Notes: generated by a model not told the origin, from the letters alone. A stretch of DNA of 64,000 nt from Ligula intestinalis (GCA_036362985.1 JAYGXS010000001.1:40263267-40327266), one strand, 5' to 3'. Shown: positions 11,348 through 22,604, counted from the first letter of the stretch. Translations and numbers: made by a program.

Positions 11348-11875
11348 CAAGGTCAACAAAGTGATATGTGGAGTTAATTGAACGCCGGGGTCAATAATGT
11401 GGGATACGATGTGGTCCGGCCAGATAATAGGCGATAGAACGTATCCCAACATTTATAAGCTAGTTGAATATGTTAAAACGTGAAAGGCCAGATTGTCAGG
11501 GAGAATTTACTAAAGTGGAACAAGCGTAGAATGTAAGCAACATGCAAGTGACTCCCAGACAAGTGAAGTCCAGCCATGAATGGGCCGGAGTCCAGAGGCG
11601 CGATGTGGCAAGTAGATCACCGGGTCCGGAGCTCTGCAACCGAACAGTAGATCGTCGGGTCGGGGAGTGAGTGAGCATAAACGAATTCCCCGCAGTTTGT
11701 GCACGGTCCTCGCCTTGAGAAGTGATTGGCTATTGAGGCCAGTCAAACCCCGACAGTGCCAGGCCTGGCGTGCACGCGCTGGCGCACGCGCTGACGCACA
11801 CGCTGGCACACACGCTGGCGCACACGAAATCCAGACATGCTGGAAATGCATTTGTTAGAGTACAAGGTCCCTACA
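11348..11875. repeat. 0.5 kb dispersed repeat, copy 2 (LTR-like), next to an integrase
   Basis: This copy matches 6486-6976. Near its right end it holds an expanded minisatellite of units like gctggcgcacac (about 11766-11826), longer than in copy 1. A gypsy-type integrase fragment begins within a few bases of its right end, so the repeat may be an LTR that recombined into the element, or the join may be secondary. Confidence 0.75.
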
Positions 11876-12372
11876 AGTTAATCGCAAGACACAGATTGCC
11901 AACCAAGATAGTAAACAATAATGGAACCCAATATGCCACAGCAAAGTTCCAACAGATGGTCCAAAATTGGGGAGTAAAACACATCACGTCGCCGCCCTTC
12001 CATCCTCAGTCAAAGAGCCAGCCAGAATGTTTTGTGGGTACATTTAAAAAGGCAACGAGAAAGACGTGGAACTCCGGCATCAAGTTGGAACACATCAACC
12101 CATTCCTGTTAGCGTACCGAACGGCACTGAAGACCGAGCTAGGGCGAGCAAATCCAGCAGAAAGATTTCTGGGCAGACAACCTGATATGCGTCTCCAATA
12201 CCTAAAGCCAGTGTCTCGAGGTGTCCAATCAAGAAAACCTTATTTCCAGGTGGGCGAAGATATGTACTTACGAAACTATGGATGGAGGGCAGAATCAATT
12301 TGGGTTCCAATTAGCTCGCTACTCATGACAATGATAGAGGATGGGTACATCCTGAAACAGATCGGAGTATAA
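11876..12372 (+). pseudogene. Ty3/gypsy-type integrase fragment with mutated catalytic Asp
   Basis: About 165 codons from a retroviral-type integrase core. NNGTQYATAKFQQMVQNWG corresponds to the family's SDNGTQF block, followed by HITSPPFHPQS and the CPF-less Glu segment QPECF, then LLAYRTA and the AERFLGRQPD segment near the end of the core. The second catalytic Asp is Asn here (IVNNNGTQ where the family has SDNGTQ), so the enzyme should be inactive even though the frame is open to TAA at 12372. No protease, reverse transcriptase or RNase H is found next to it. The frame runs straight out of the 0.5 kb repeat on its left. Confidence 0.8.
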
Positions 12373-12600
12373 TTACTCTATAACACATATAGTTACGATC
12401 AAAAACCGACTACACGGCGGACCCGTGGCTTTATGGTTAGATCTTTCGCCTCTGGCCGGAGAGACGCGAGTTCGAAACTCGAGCGTGGCAGCAATTTCCG
12501 TTGCTACACTAGAGTTGACCTGCCACCACCTGATGAGGCCCACATAGGCCGAAAAGCTTCGTGATGTTGGTCTGTGTTGTCGGTAAAATAATAACATTGT
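12308..12600 (+). repeat. Tandem duplication, copy 1 (integrase end plus SINE)
   Basis: This unit holds the last ~65 bp of the integrase frame and a full SINE. It is repeated at 12637-12920 at high identity, with small indels. The duplication must be younger than the SINE insertion because both copies have the SINE at the same place. Confidence 0.85.
12420..12590 (+). mobile_element. tRNA-derived SINE, family A, copy 1
   Basis: The head resembles a tRNA gene: an A-box-like TGGCTTTATGGTTAG at 12426-12440 and a B-box GTTCGAAAC at 12470-12478. The body has CTGATGA at 12530-12536, a perfect GGCC-CACATA-GGCC hairpin, then GAAA at 12551-12554, which is a hammerhead-like core. The element ends near a GTTGTCGGTAA motif. 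Confidence 0.75.
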
Positions 12601-12636
12601 TACTAATATTTGGCGAGTAAAATATACAATAAAGGT

Positions 12637-12920
12637 TTCAATTAGCTCGCGTCTCATGACAATGATAGAGGATGGGTAAATCCTGAAACAGATCGGAGTA
12701 GAATTACCCTATACCATATATAGTCCCGATAAAAACCGACAACACGGCGGACCCGTGGCTTTATGGTTAGAGCGTTCGCCTCTGGCCGGAGAGACGCGAG
12801 TTCGAAACTTGAGCGTGGCAGAAATTTCCGCTGCTACACTAGAGTTGACCTGCCATCACCTGATGAGGCCCACATAGGCCGAAAAGCTTCGTGATGTTGG
12901 TCTGTGTTGTCGGTAAAATG
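12637..12920 (+). repeat. Tandem duplication, copy 2
   Basis: This is the second copy of the 12308-12600 unit, separated from it by about 36 bp. It retains the integrase tail sequence (tcatgacaatgatagaggat) and the SINE with its A box, B box and hammerhead-like core. Confidence 0.85.
12750..12919 (+). mobile_element. tRNA-derived SINE, family A, copy 2
   Basis: This copy sits in the duplicated unit and matches copy 1 closely: A-box-like at 12756-12770, B box GTTCGAAAC at 12800-12808, CTGATGA at 12860-12866, GAAA at 12881-12884. Its A box reads ATGGTTAGAGCG, closer to a real tRNA than copy 1. Confidence 0.75.
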
Positions 12921-13649
12921 AAATCCGAATCAAAAAAGCAAACGGCGTAATTTTTGAAATCGAGACGAATAGAAGAACTGTAAGAAGACACGCGAACCAG
13001 CTAAGACACCGAACAAGATCAGACAATCAGCTGGTCCTGGACTTACATTGTGACACTTTCAGCATTCCGAATCCCAGGGTTGAGGTCGCAGAGGAAAACC
13101 AGGCCCTCAAAATCGACTAGGACCAGAAGCCCCCTTATTAGGCTGGTGCTGAATCCAAACTTCCGAACGTACGAGTTAAACCTCTTAACAGCGAAAGGTG
13201 TTAGGGTGGCTGAACACGTGAGCCACCATCCTTGTCATCCAGACAGACAGACAAACAGACATCCTGAGGTCACGCCGTACAAAGCCGCACGAACATAGAT
13301 AAGCGCACAGTCACAAAGCGCTGTGACCACGGGTAAGCACGCCACCAAATTATGCATATCCTTGAGAGATCAAAGAGCATCTGATGGCCACCCAGATGGA
13401 CCAACAAGAAGGAACAAAGCGGGCACTGCCTGATTGTTTTTAAATGCTAAAGTGGACACGGGAGACGGGACATGCTGCAGACGAAAACACCGTGACGCAA
13501 CCGCAGATGACTTGTTGGAAAACATGGGACAAGTCACGTGACAAGTGCTGAGTTGATGTTTACGCAGAAACTGTGACAGTAAACCATTGTCTACTATTCT
13601 CTCTGTCTTCTAACCCACATGCACAACTGGGGAACACAGCAAAAATACA
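12921..13649. other. Non-coding, nothing recognised
   Basis: No domain, splice-flanked exon or clear repeat is visible, apart from a short CAGACAGACAGA-type run near 13242-13260. Confidence 0.4.
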
Positions 13650-13792
13650 TTACCGACAACGACAAAGGAGAATGGAATAGCCATTTTTAGTTTATTATTC
13701 GTAATCAGCGAGCCATATCCAATCCCAGGGTTGGTGATCATCGACCCCCAAACCCGTGACCACGTTAGTCAGACGTCCAACACACGGGCTCG
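13650..13792 (-). mobile_element. tRNA-derived SINE, family B
   Basis: On the minus strand it begins CGAGCCCGTGTGTTGGA and contains ACGGGTTTGGGGGTCG, then the body GGGATTGGATATGGCTCG and the tail TCTCCTTTGTCGTTGTCGG shared with the other family B copies. The hammerhead-like core is eroded to CTGATTACG. Confidence 0.6.
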
Positions 13793-13900
13793 TTGCCTTG
13801 CCGGGTTCGATAGGGAATGCTACCGACGTAATTCCGTAACAGTTGAGTAAGCGCCTACTTATCATGATATATATTCCCGATCCACAGCGGCAAAGAAACC

Positions 13901-14045
13901 TGCCCATGGCGCAGTGGTCAGGCAGTTGGACTTATAAATAACAAGGTCGCGGGTTCAGGGCTCGGAGGTCGCCAACTTTGGAGTTGGGTATGTTCGGCTG
14001 ATGATGACTTATGCGCCAGAAATTGTCATTCGAGCTTCCATGGTC
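13901..14045 (+). mobile_element. tRNA-derived SINE, family B
   Basis: A tRNA-like head (GGCGCAGTGGTCAGGCAG; B-box-like GGTTCAGGG at 13951-13959) is followed by the family body GGAGTTGGGTATG and CTGATGA at 13998-14004, then GAAA at 14019-14022. It lies head to tail and in the opposite orientation to the copy at 13650-13792. Confidence 0.6.
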
Positions 14046-14099
14046 TTTGCCACAAATGTATTTATTCAAATATACATTAAGAGTAGTATCCCATGATGC

Positions 14100-14789
14100 C
14101 CCGAGGCGAAGGCCCTTTGAGAGCCAAAGAGGGCGATATGAGGCGCATACTTACCCTCAAGGGCTTGTTGTGACTAGCTCGGGTCGAAGTTAACTTTTCT
14201 TAAGGCTCACAGACGCTAGTCTCGACGCCTGGATCAGCCTATCACAGGTCCCGCATAGATGCCTTTTAGGACGGTGACGAATAGCAAACTTGAACGCGTT
14301 CCCGACGAAATCTATCGGTCTGGCCAAAGCCTTCAAGACCGACCAAGCCAATGAGCGCTATCTCTCTGTTAATTGGCCTGACTGCTTTCAAACCAGCACT
14401 TGGACGCGGCCGCCTCTCCTCGTCGTAAGCTCTCCAAGTCAAATCTCTGTCCATATATTATTTGTTCCTCTGTGTACATAATATAATGTTCCTAATACTC
14501 TGGCCTGTCCAAGACTTGCAGGGCCTGCAATGGCGAGGCCTTCTGGGCCTAAAAATAAAATTTATTTATTTATGTACTAAGTAACCATGGTCTGAAGATC
14601 GCAGTTGCTAGGGCTTTACATACTTAACCCCGTGCGATAAACTATTGCTCTACTCTGGAGTAATTGCAGCGAAATCGTTTCGCAGACCTATTTTTTCAGA
14701 ACCCGTGGTCGCAGTTTGAGAACAAACTGTGGACCGCTGGAAATTGAAGCAATTACCTCTTAATGATCATCTCCTGATGTTTTTGACGA
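14100..14789. other. Non-coding, possible retroelement 3' end
   Basis: No domain is seen. At about 14500-14575 a G+C-rich segment with repeated ggcctgcaatggcgaggcc-like words runs into an AAAATAAAATTTATTTATTT tract. That looks like the 3' end of an unknown retrotransposon, but no coding part is attached. Confidence 0.3.
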
Positions 14790-15069
14790 TGCACGTCAAA
14801 CTTATAAGCCCGGCTACCACCTTTTTGTCGACGAGTCATATGCACCTGCTTCCAATCAGCAGAAAGTGTTTCAGAGTCAAATGAACTTTAAAAACCATTG
14901 ACATAGGCATAAAAGGTTCAATCGCAATATTTTTGAGAAATTTCTGTGGAATGTTATCCAGCCCTAGAGACGTCGAGCACTTTAGTTTTTCTAATTCTTT
15001 TCGGATAAAAATTTCCAAATCCATGATATTGCTAATGCATGATGTCAGGAACTCTTCTGTTGAAGGACC
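14790..15069 (-). pseudogene. LINE reverse-transcriptase fragment
   Basis: About 80 codons on the minus strand read TEEFLTSCISNIM, then RKELEKLKCSTSLGLDNIP and QKFLKNI, then PMSMVFKV and KHFLLIGSRC. This is the fingers region of CR1-type reverse transcriptases, where the family has LKxxKSPGPDxIPxxxLK. Nothing else of the element is attached. Confidence 0.7.
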
Positions 15070-16164
15070 TTAATCAAATGCTGCCGGGGATAACCTCCCC
15101 TATCCCCTCTAGGGCCCCCTTTAATGAAGGGGCCAGGTGCTGGTTAGGAAGTCGGGCTATTAAAACTTAAAGTCTCTAGTCTATATAAGACAGAAAACAG
15201 TCTTGAGAATTCGGCCAAATCACGTGAGATCTAATTTACGCGATTGTGTCGTAAAGCACTCATTCGTTGCACTTGCCACCACTCTGGGAACTGTATCGAA
15301 ATTCTCAATGCACCTCGTCTGAAAAGCTAGCGCAAAGCTATGCATGGGCTACATAATGTTCAATCGAAATCACTTTGGCTTTACTCTGGTCAATAATGCA
15401 CCGGAGACTTAACTCACAGCAAAAGATGCACACAGAAAGTTACTACAGTTGACCTCAGACAAAAATCGCATAAAGGCATTTAACAAAACAGTTATTTAGA
15501 GAACAATCACAACTGTACAGCAGCGAAACAGCATTCTAGATGGCAGCTGTTTAATAAAAGTGTTTCTGCTTATCAGGCAACTCTGAAGAGCCAGTGTTTT
15601 TTGTCCGTAATTTGATAAACTACACTAGAGCAGCATATTTAAAATCGTGGTTATAATTTCTTTTCCAGCAGAAATTTACCACGCGAACGATACGTCCATC
15701 GCCATGAACCTAGCTGCCCAGACACTTGTGCAGTGGATTTTTTAAGTCGGCGGAACTAATGTGCACTGTATAGACGACGCAAAGGTAATATAAGCTGACA
15801 GATTTGAAAAAAAAACCCAGTGTAACGCCGATTTGTCAATAAAAAACATGATATGGTAGATAGCGTTAGGTTACGCATCACGACTGCTCGCGCTGATATG
15901 ACATTTTGATGTTACGCCCTGGCTGAAGCCGGGAAAACAGAAAACTACTTGCATGATTGTATATTGTATTGCAATTTGCACGAAAGACATGCCCCGGATG
16001 GAATTTCGGGGTTCGAATCACCGTGCAAAAATTAAAATCAGATTCCGCTGCTTTTTGTGCCTGCCTAAAGCGTCGTCAGCTGACTGCCAGTTCTGTGAGT
16101 AGAATTATGATATTCTACTGTGAATAATCTGTGGGAACTATTACAAGCAAAGAGCTGACACCCC

Positions 16165-16290
16165 TTGAAACATTAGCCCCTCCGGGCCCCACCATGCCCA
16201 CGGGGCATGGCGGGGCTCAGGCGGGGCATGAGGGGGCTCAGGCGGGACAAGTCATCACTTTGGCTCCGGCTGGCCCCACCGTGAAAATAT
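16165..16290. repeat. G+C-rich minisatellite, inverted relative to 18655-18750
   Basis: This is a short block of imperfect units like catggcggggctcaggcgggg, far richer in G+C than its surroundings. Its complement, including a ccaaagtgatgacttg core, recurs at 18655-18750. Confidence 0.75.
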
Positions 16291-17479
16291 TTTTCGCAAA
16301 TGGGCGCCTATTTTCGCTAAATCGGCCATTTAATTTGTCAATCGAACAAGTGGCAGGACAGCCAGCTGTAGGAGCTCGTAGAACATAAAACTCAAGTCGT
16401 AAATGAATGATGGTGGAAAATTTATTGAGAGATGAAATATTTTTCTACAGAAATTAATGATCCTTTTCACGTGATATCGGCAGGAGAACTTTCATTGTCC
16501 GTATCGGGCTCCTAAAGTAAAAACAAAACCGCTCGTTACATAGATTTCTATAAAAGATGGTAAATCTGGATGAAAATGCAGAAGTAAAACCCATTTATTT
16601 ATCCGTACAGGTAATAAATATTTAAGCTAAATTTTTAAATGCACTATCATTTTCACGGCCATCCCATATGCATAGCGCATATGCATCAGATGTGCTGGCT
16701 TGTCCTTTATCCCCGCATGTAGACAATGCGTCACGTAGCGCAGGGATCGGAATCTGAGTGGCAATTTTAGAATAATTTAAAGACGTCAGATTACCTTGGA
16801 TGAAGTTTCCCTCCGTTTGGTTCTGCCACCCTGCCGGTCTCGCACTCCGTGAAACCAGGCAATCGCATACATCTTAGTTGACTCCATTGTGCAAGTGCTG
16901 CAGTATGCACTTTGCTGAATGGAATCTATTTATATCAGTCAAAATGTTAACTAACGAATAACGATTATAAAAATAGGGGAGACGATAAAGGACCGTTGTT
17001 TAACCCGTGATCAAGCCCAGCAGAACTGGTTGCACAAAGGTGGACCAAGAAGACAACACAGGAGATTACTGATAAACTCCCTCTCGGTTCGTTCACCAAT
17101 GCATGCCAAATGCTGTTTCTGTTATCAATGATTCACATTAAAAAAATAGTAACCTACAGCAGCGTGAGAAAACATTGGGTCTGCAGCTATCCGACAGATG
17201 AATGCATCGTAGGCATCGTCTGTGCAGAGTGGCAGTTGTAGCGTAAGTAGGCCGGAATTTTGCGGGATATGTAAGTTCTGCAAAGCAATCATAATAAAGT
17301 TCATGTTATCCATCTGTTTGCGCGGCGAGGCCTCGATATTGTCCAGTTAAGTTCTTTGATTAATCATCTCATGTGCCAGGAAATCAACCTTCTTTCTAAA
17401 CGAATGACAGAACATTGCGCACATGCTTATATCAGATAGTCTATATCCTTCTTGGATGTCCTTGTGGGTGCACGCGGTA

Positions 17480-17645
17480 CATGGCAGGATGGAGTGGGAA
17501 TGCTAACGTTGAACGTTATAAATCACAGTTACTTCTATCTTGTTGGCGAGGAAGGCAAACACTGGCCATAGCCGGATGGATTGGGAATGCTAAAGTAGAA
17601 CGTTATAAATTACAGTTACTTCCGTCCTGTTGGCAATGTAGGTGA
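17480..17645 (+). repeat. Two-unit tandem repeat (about 85-90 bp period)
   Basis: Two units share ggaatgctaa, gaacgttataaat and cagttacttc at the same spacing. A weaker third unit may follow at about 17668-17705 (gggaatgctg, gcgttataac). Confidence 0.7.
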
Positions 17646-18540
17646 GTCATTAACAGGAAAGGGTGCACTGGGAATGCTGCAGCAAAAGTAATAAAGCGTT
17701 ATAACCCATATTCTGTGTGAGACTGCGAAATCATTTCCGTTACGGTTTCGCACCTGGACCTAAAACTGTCGGTTTTAACAACGGTTCTTACTGAAGGCTG
17801 GGAGGCGACGCCGGCCAGCCACCTATTGCCGCCTGAGAATTAAGCTGCCGGCGTACGTCTGGCTCATCGTCATCCAAACTAGATGACACCTGGCGCAATA
17901 GAGGGATCAGAAGGACCCGCTATTTCTGGATCCGTGGCATCATGATAGGCCTTCTTTGCGCGCATCGTGCGTTTATAGGCGGTGGTTCTGTGTTGGCCAG
18001 GGTACTTTCATGTCATGTTTGCTTATCATAGACAAAAAAAGATATGCAAGTGGCTATACACAGACCTAGAATACTGAGTCCTATATACAAAACAGGCTAT
18101 AGCTGACTGCTTCGTAAGTAGCTTGAATTAAAACAGTAATCACCTTGACTAACGAACATTCGTAATATACTTCAAAAAGGCGTTATATAACGTACCTGAT
18201 AAACAGAAGATGAGACCTCGTTATGTATGGACGAAACAGAATAGAATAAGATGAATGCCGAAATATGCCTTTAAAAACAAAACCATTTATTAAGCTTATT
18301 CAATTTTCCCCCAAAGGTAAATGTATTCAGTAAGTATCATGTATTTTGGATTAATTTGCTTCAATAATCAATAAAATACACGTATAGAAACCTTATACTA
18401 CCTCAGCAGTCTTCTTGATAATTTTAAATTTTAGCTCCCGAGCTGCGGCCACTGAATATTCATCGTAGTCGACTACCATGAATATTAGCGGGGTCAATCA
18501 ACGCCTGGCCCACTCAGAGCCCCTTCACTCAATATAATTA

Positions 18541-18632
18541 CTAAAATTAGCGTAAAGATCAACTTTATCCACCGAATCTTATAAAGTTTGGTTTACTTTT
18601 CTTCCCTGATCCCTCAAGTATACAGATGTACG
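18541..18632 (+). repeat. Direct repeat, copy 1 (pairs with 18759-18850)
   Basis: About 90 bp recur 218 bp downstream, from ctaaaattagc to atacagatgt. One arm of the G+C-rich repeat pair lies between the copies. Confidence 0.8.
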
Positions 18633-18654
18633 GCCGGGCTCACAATATCGCGAT

Positions 18655-18750
18655 AACAGGCGTCCCCTGCGAACTTTTTTGCATGGGGAAGGGCCAGCCG
18701 GGACCAAAGTGATGACTTGCCCCGCATGAGCCCCACCATGCCTCATGTAC
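18655..18750. repeat. G+C-rich repeat, inverted partner of 16165-16290
   Basis: Shares agccrggaccaaagtgatga and the following cctgagccccaccatgcc-like units with the reverse complement of 16165-16290. Confidence 0.7.
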
Positions 18751-18758
18751 CATATTTA

Positions 18759-18850
18759 CTAAAATTAGCTTAAAGGTCACTTTTATCCACCAAATATTAT
18801 AAATGTTGGTTTACTTTTCTTCCTTGATCCCTCAAATATACAGATGTTCA
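18759..18850 (+). repeat. Direct repeat, copy 2 (pairs with 18541-18632)
   Basis: Second copy of the ~90 bp unit, with scattered substitutions. Confidence 0.8.
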
Positions 18851-20394
18851 CCAGGAAATAACTTCTGCAATAGTAATTGGCCTTAATTAACTTCTGACGG
18901 CGCCATCCCCTCCCGGCCCCTTGTGAGCCGGCGGGGCCACATGTTTCAAGGGACTGGTAAATGGAAAGGTAAGGTGATTCTTGAGGTCGCCGACGAACTT
19001 GACCATAGGCCTGGAAGCAGGAACAATATATTAACGAAGGCCGGTCTGTGCACAGAGCCAGGGGGCTGAAGGAACTTAAATGAAATCGTAGTATCATATG
19101 ACAATAACTGCAAACAATTTTAAAGACCTGGTAGCTTTGGCGATTAAAAAAAGCGTTCAGGGAAAAAGGGGATGATGGTACTGAACACGAACTATGACAA
19201 AAGCCAGCGAAAACAATTTCCTTGTGGAGCATTGCAAAAGCGCTGCTATCCAGGATGCTCTCGGCTACACGAAATACATGAAAGGTAGTCATTTGTAGCT
19301 TTCGAATTCTTTTCTTGTTCTCTCCATACCTTAATTGAATCCCTCACACTCTTGTGCTGAGAAACAAAATTCAGTAGGTCGTTAGGTGATGAATCATATG
19401 TAACGAATTAAGTCGCGTGTAGATTGCAACAGCCCGCCTCCTGGGTGCTTGTATGCATTGTCCAACTTGGTGGCTGGTATGGGAGGGAAAATCAGATAAG
19501 TGCACTGTCTCCTCTTTCTGACTATCAAAACCAACTTCCTGATGAAGCTTTGGAGGAAGTTCTTCAAATCCAGCTTTGATTTTGGGCAGCATTCTAGATA
19601 AATGCTTCGATTCGGGTCTCGTGTGAGGTTATAAAAACGCAGCTTGCACAAACAGAACCGACAAACCACACCTAATTTATGGACAGAAATTACACACGCG
19701 TTGAAAAACGATGACGCAATAACTATTCGGCGACGGAAAAAGGTTCTTTGAAGTGGAGAAGTTACTTTCTAGTTAACTGGCCAGGTATCTATACGGCACA
19801 CACAGTTAGCTTTACGCAAGCGGAGAAGCATGGCAGTAAGACACATGTCCAAATAGCTCAAATACATGGAAAAGACGCAGGGCAATGCACTGAGGCAACG
19901 AAGTGGGGTCTACGTGTGTGAAGGGCAATAATACTGTCGCACGCACACAACACACTCGCAAGGTGACCGATGGACGAGAACTCGCATGACAGGCTTGTTG
20001 TTAAACATACACAGAAGAGAGCCTTAGCTCTGGTAGGAATATGATAAAAATGGCAAGCCTAATTCTACCAGAGCTAAGTTAAACCACACCGAAAAACCTA
20101 TATCTTCGATAAGGGTCAGAAAGGATAGAACCACAGGTCGAATAATAACCTAGTCAGTCAAAAGCGAGGAGGAAAACAACTGTACCGTGGACCCCATTGC
20201 AGTAAAGGAGGTACCCGTAGACGCACGACATCCACTTCGCCCTCGACTCTCTCCGGCCTACTATACTCCCATAGCATTACGAAGGTAGGATGATAGTTCA
20301 ACAGATAACCCTCCACACCTCGAAACAGTCAGAAGCCCTCCAATAAATAAACATGGATCCAAAAATCAGTCTCGACCGGCGTCTAGGTACATCA

Positions 20395-21540
20395 CACAGG
20401 AAAAAATTAAAATTCTTTTTGATGGAAAGAAGGTAAGCTTATTCAGTAAATCTTCGACGCTGGATCCCCAAGTCATCGTCAGACTTGAAATGTGCACCAA
20501 CGAATTAAGATTTCAAACATGTTAAAAATAAATAAATAGTCTTTTTTTGTGATCGCTAATTGGCGACTGTCATTTGCGTCAGTCTGTATCGATCGCCTGT
20601 CTTCTCTTCCATCGTTCTGTGAGATGTTTGTACATTCCATCTAACTCGATGTCGGCTGATGTATGAACCCTCGGAACGCATTGCCCTTATACATTTTTGG
20701 CCTTTTCGGAGGGGCGAACTCAGAAGGTGCGTGTTTTGTCTCATGCGGTGTTTCCCGTATAAAGGCTATGAATAGCCACTTCAGATAAATGGTCACCTTT
20801 CTTCACTGCTAGTTAGTGCTCGCGGATGCGTATGGAGACGGACCTTCCTGTTTAGCCATAGTATATGGCATCACAAACTTCGCATGAGATTTTGCAAACG
20901 ACTTAGGGAACTCAAAGGTAACCCACCTATATCTTCCTCAAATATACGGACTGGCTTCTTATCGAAACAGCCAAGAAGCTGGACGCGTAAAGTAGCCGTC
21001 GGTTTGTGCGCCACTTTTGTGTGATAATTTCGCAAGTGACTTTCAACGAATTCAGACGCATTCCTTGTATGTGGAAGAATCCGCCGTGTATTTGTTTTTG
21101 GCGCCAGCGTAGAACTATACACTTCATTTCTCTGCATTGTTTTTTTCAAGCATTGATATACAAAGTCTCTAGAGTAACCATCGCGGGAAAATAAATCAAA
21201 TTAATTTAAGTCAACTCGATAGGCTTCTTCGTCAGAACAGTGTGTCTTCGCTCGGCATAGCATACTGTTGACGGCACTCCTTTTGTGAGTTGTTGAATAT
21301 GAGTTGTTGCTCTCATAGCTAAGAATAACTTCCGCATACGTGTCTTTGCGGTAAAAGGAAGTTTGTGATGGTCTGTCAGTATTTCGCCGCACGAGAACAT
21401 CCAGAAATGGGAGTTTATTGCTAACCTCCTTCTCGAGGGTCAAATAACTTCGCGGGATCGTTGAGTTGATGGTGCTGTGCTGACGATGACCTGCGGATTC
21501 AGTGTCAAACATTTGCTGAATAAAATTAGCTTGTTTTCCA
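20395..21540 (-). pseudogene. Penelope-like element, reverse orientation, decayed
   Basis: On the minus strand, 21512-21201 encodes the end of a PLE reverse transcriptase (STINSTIP, LTLEKEVSNKLPFLDVLVRR, SFYRKDT, THCSDEEA). The linker follows at 21149-20871 (YHTKVAHKPTATLR). In another frame the GIY-YIG core appears (CKISCEVCDAIYYG, then a stop, then TGRSVSIRIREH) at about 20905-20820. The canonical YIGETGR block has a stop in place of the Glu. The 3' end (about 20500-20450) has the eroded CTGACGATGA / CGAAG hairpin seen at other PLE ends. Several stops and frameshifts break it. Confidence 0.8.
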
Positions 21541-21599
21541 ATGAACGCCTTTCCTCCAAATTACATTTCTTGGGATATCTGCCTTCAAATTTATACGAA

Positions 21600-22189
21600 A
21601 TAAATCTTAAAACTTTAAAAATCCCGTAATTGAACTTGAACCTGAACGGTAGGCAGTTAACGAAAAGACCACCACTACCTGCAACGTAACAGTATTTGAA
21701 TAAGTAGACGCTTAGTATAAAAAACTCCTTTCTATGGTATTAAGTAAAGATGAATCAACGCAGTCATGCGAATTGCAACATTTCTTAAATTCAAAGCAAC
21801 ACTTTTGCTGTAAGAAGGACCCGAAATAAGGAACTAACAGTCAGCGAAACGGGTAGATGTACAGTTAAAACATATGTGTTAGTACGAGAAACGCATCAAA
21901 AATTAGCAGTAGGCACTTTATATAAGCGGAGTTAAACTCATCTGACGGGGAGTGAATGTGTAAAAACAACGATGACAAATTAAAAATAGGATAAGCAAAA
22001 ATAACAGGTAATAACACGCTGATATCAGCAAAATCTCTTATCAGGAACTCAAGAGCAGCAGGAGTTGATTGGAGGGGCACACATACCAACACAAACACCA
22101 CCATCACAAAGTCAAATGCAGCAAAATTTAAAGATAGCGAAATTGACGGAAAGACGGAGAGCAAGAGAGATGATGTTTACGGATGGGTC
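21600..22189. other. 3' flank of WDR44, no gene recognised
   Basis: This should include the WDR44 3' untranslated region, directly after the stop codon at 22192-22190 on the minus strand. I did not find a canonical AATAAA on the minus strand in this stretch, so the polyadenylation site is not placed. Confidence 0.4.
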
Positions 22190-22604
22190 TTAAGTGGCTG
22201 CCGGCTCAGACGACAGTGTGGCCTTATGAACACGGTTCTTTAAAACACGGATGCAACCCCTAGAATCCGCCGAGACTATCACTTCGCCGAAGTATGGCAT
22301 GTGGCGCGAGTTGGGACCAACACCGGCTTTGCTGTCACCGAGGTAGGAACGCAGTCTGAGGTCACCACCAGTCCGACGACGGGCCGAGTTCCATCGACGC
22401 AGTCGCTTGTCCAACAACAGGCCTGGGTTTGGCAGAAAGATGGCCACTGTAACCGCGGCATCGTGGGCTTTGATGGACTCCCAGTAGTTGTTGCGGTCCT
22501 TGCGCGAGGTGGAGAAGCGAGACACATTCAGGAAGTCAACCTGCTTGCGCCAGATGTAGAAGAAGCAGTTCTCCGATCCGGAAATTATGTACCGGGCTGT
22601 CGGG
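22190..22604 (-). CDS. WDR44: WDR44 exon 15 (WD repeats 6 and 7, stop)
   Basis: It completes a Ser codon from exon 14, then gives PTARYIISGSENCFFYIWR, RKDRNNYWESIKAHDAAVT, AIFLPNP and EVIVSADSRGCIRVLKN, ending at TAA (22192-22190). Vertebrate WDR44 has the same RRDRNDFWEGIKAHNAVVT block. Acceptor CCACAG. The conserved blocks make this the best single proof of the gene's identity. Confidence 0.92.

Larger units (their letters stand above)
15070..20390. other. Repeat-bearing non-coding region
   Basis: No gene is recognised over about 5.3 kb. It contains the G+C-rich repeat pair (16165-16290 and 18655-18750), a small tandem (17480-17645), a direct duplication (18541-18632 and 18759-18850) and a short hairpin (about 20029-20082, arms built on ttagctctggtagga). 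A minus-strand frame at 19371-19669 is open but shows no family motif and no splice context that I trust. Confidence 0.4.

Noticed and set aside
12466..12482. A functional tRNA gene
   Set aside because: The A and B boxes are good, but the acceptor stem does not pair and the same head recurs with a shared body, so this is a SINE.
15940..16110. Possible tRNA gene or SINE (GGGGTTCGAATCACC resembles a B box)
   Set aside because: No credible A box or cloverleaf on either side, and the body does not match the two SINE families closely enough.
19371..19669. Minus-strand frames of 73 and 91 codons
   Set aside because: They overlap, lack family motifs and have no convincing splice sites; possibly a remnant of an unknown repeat.
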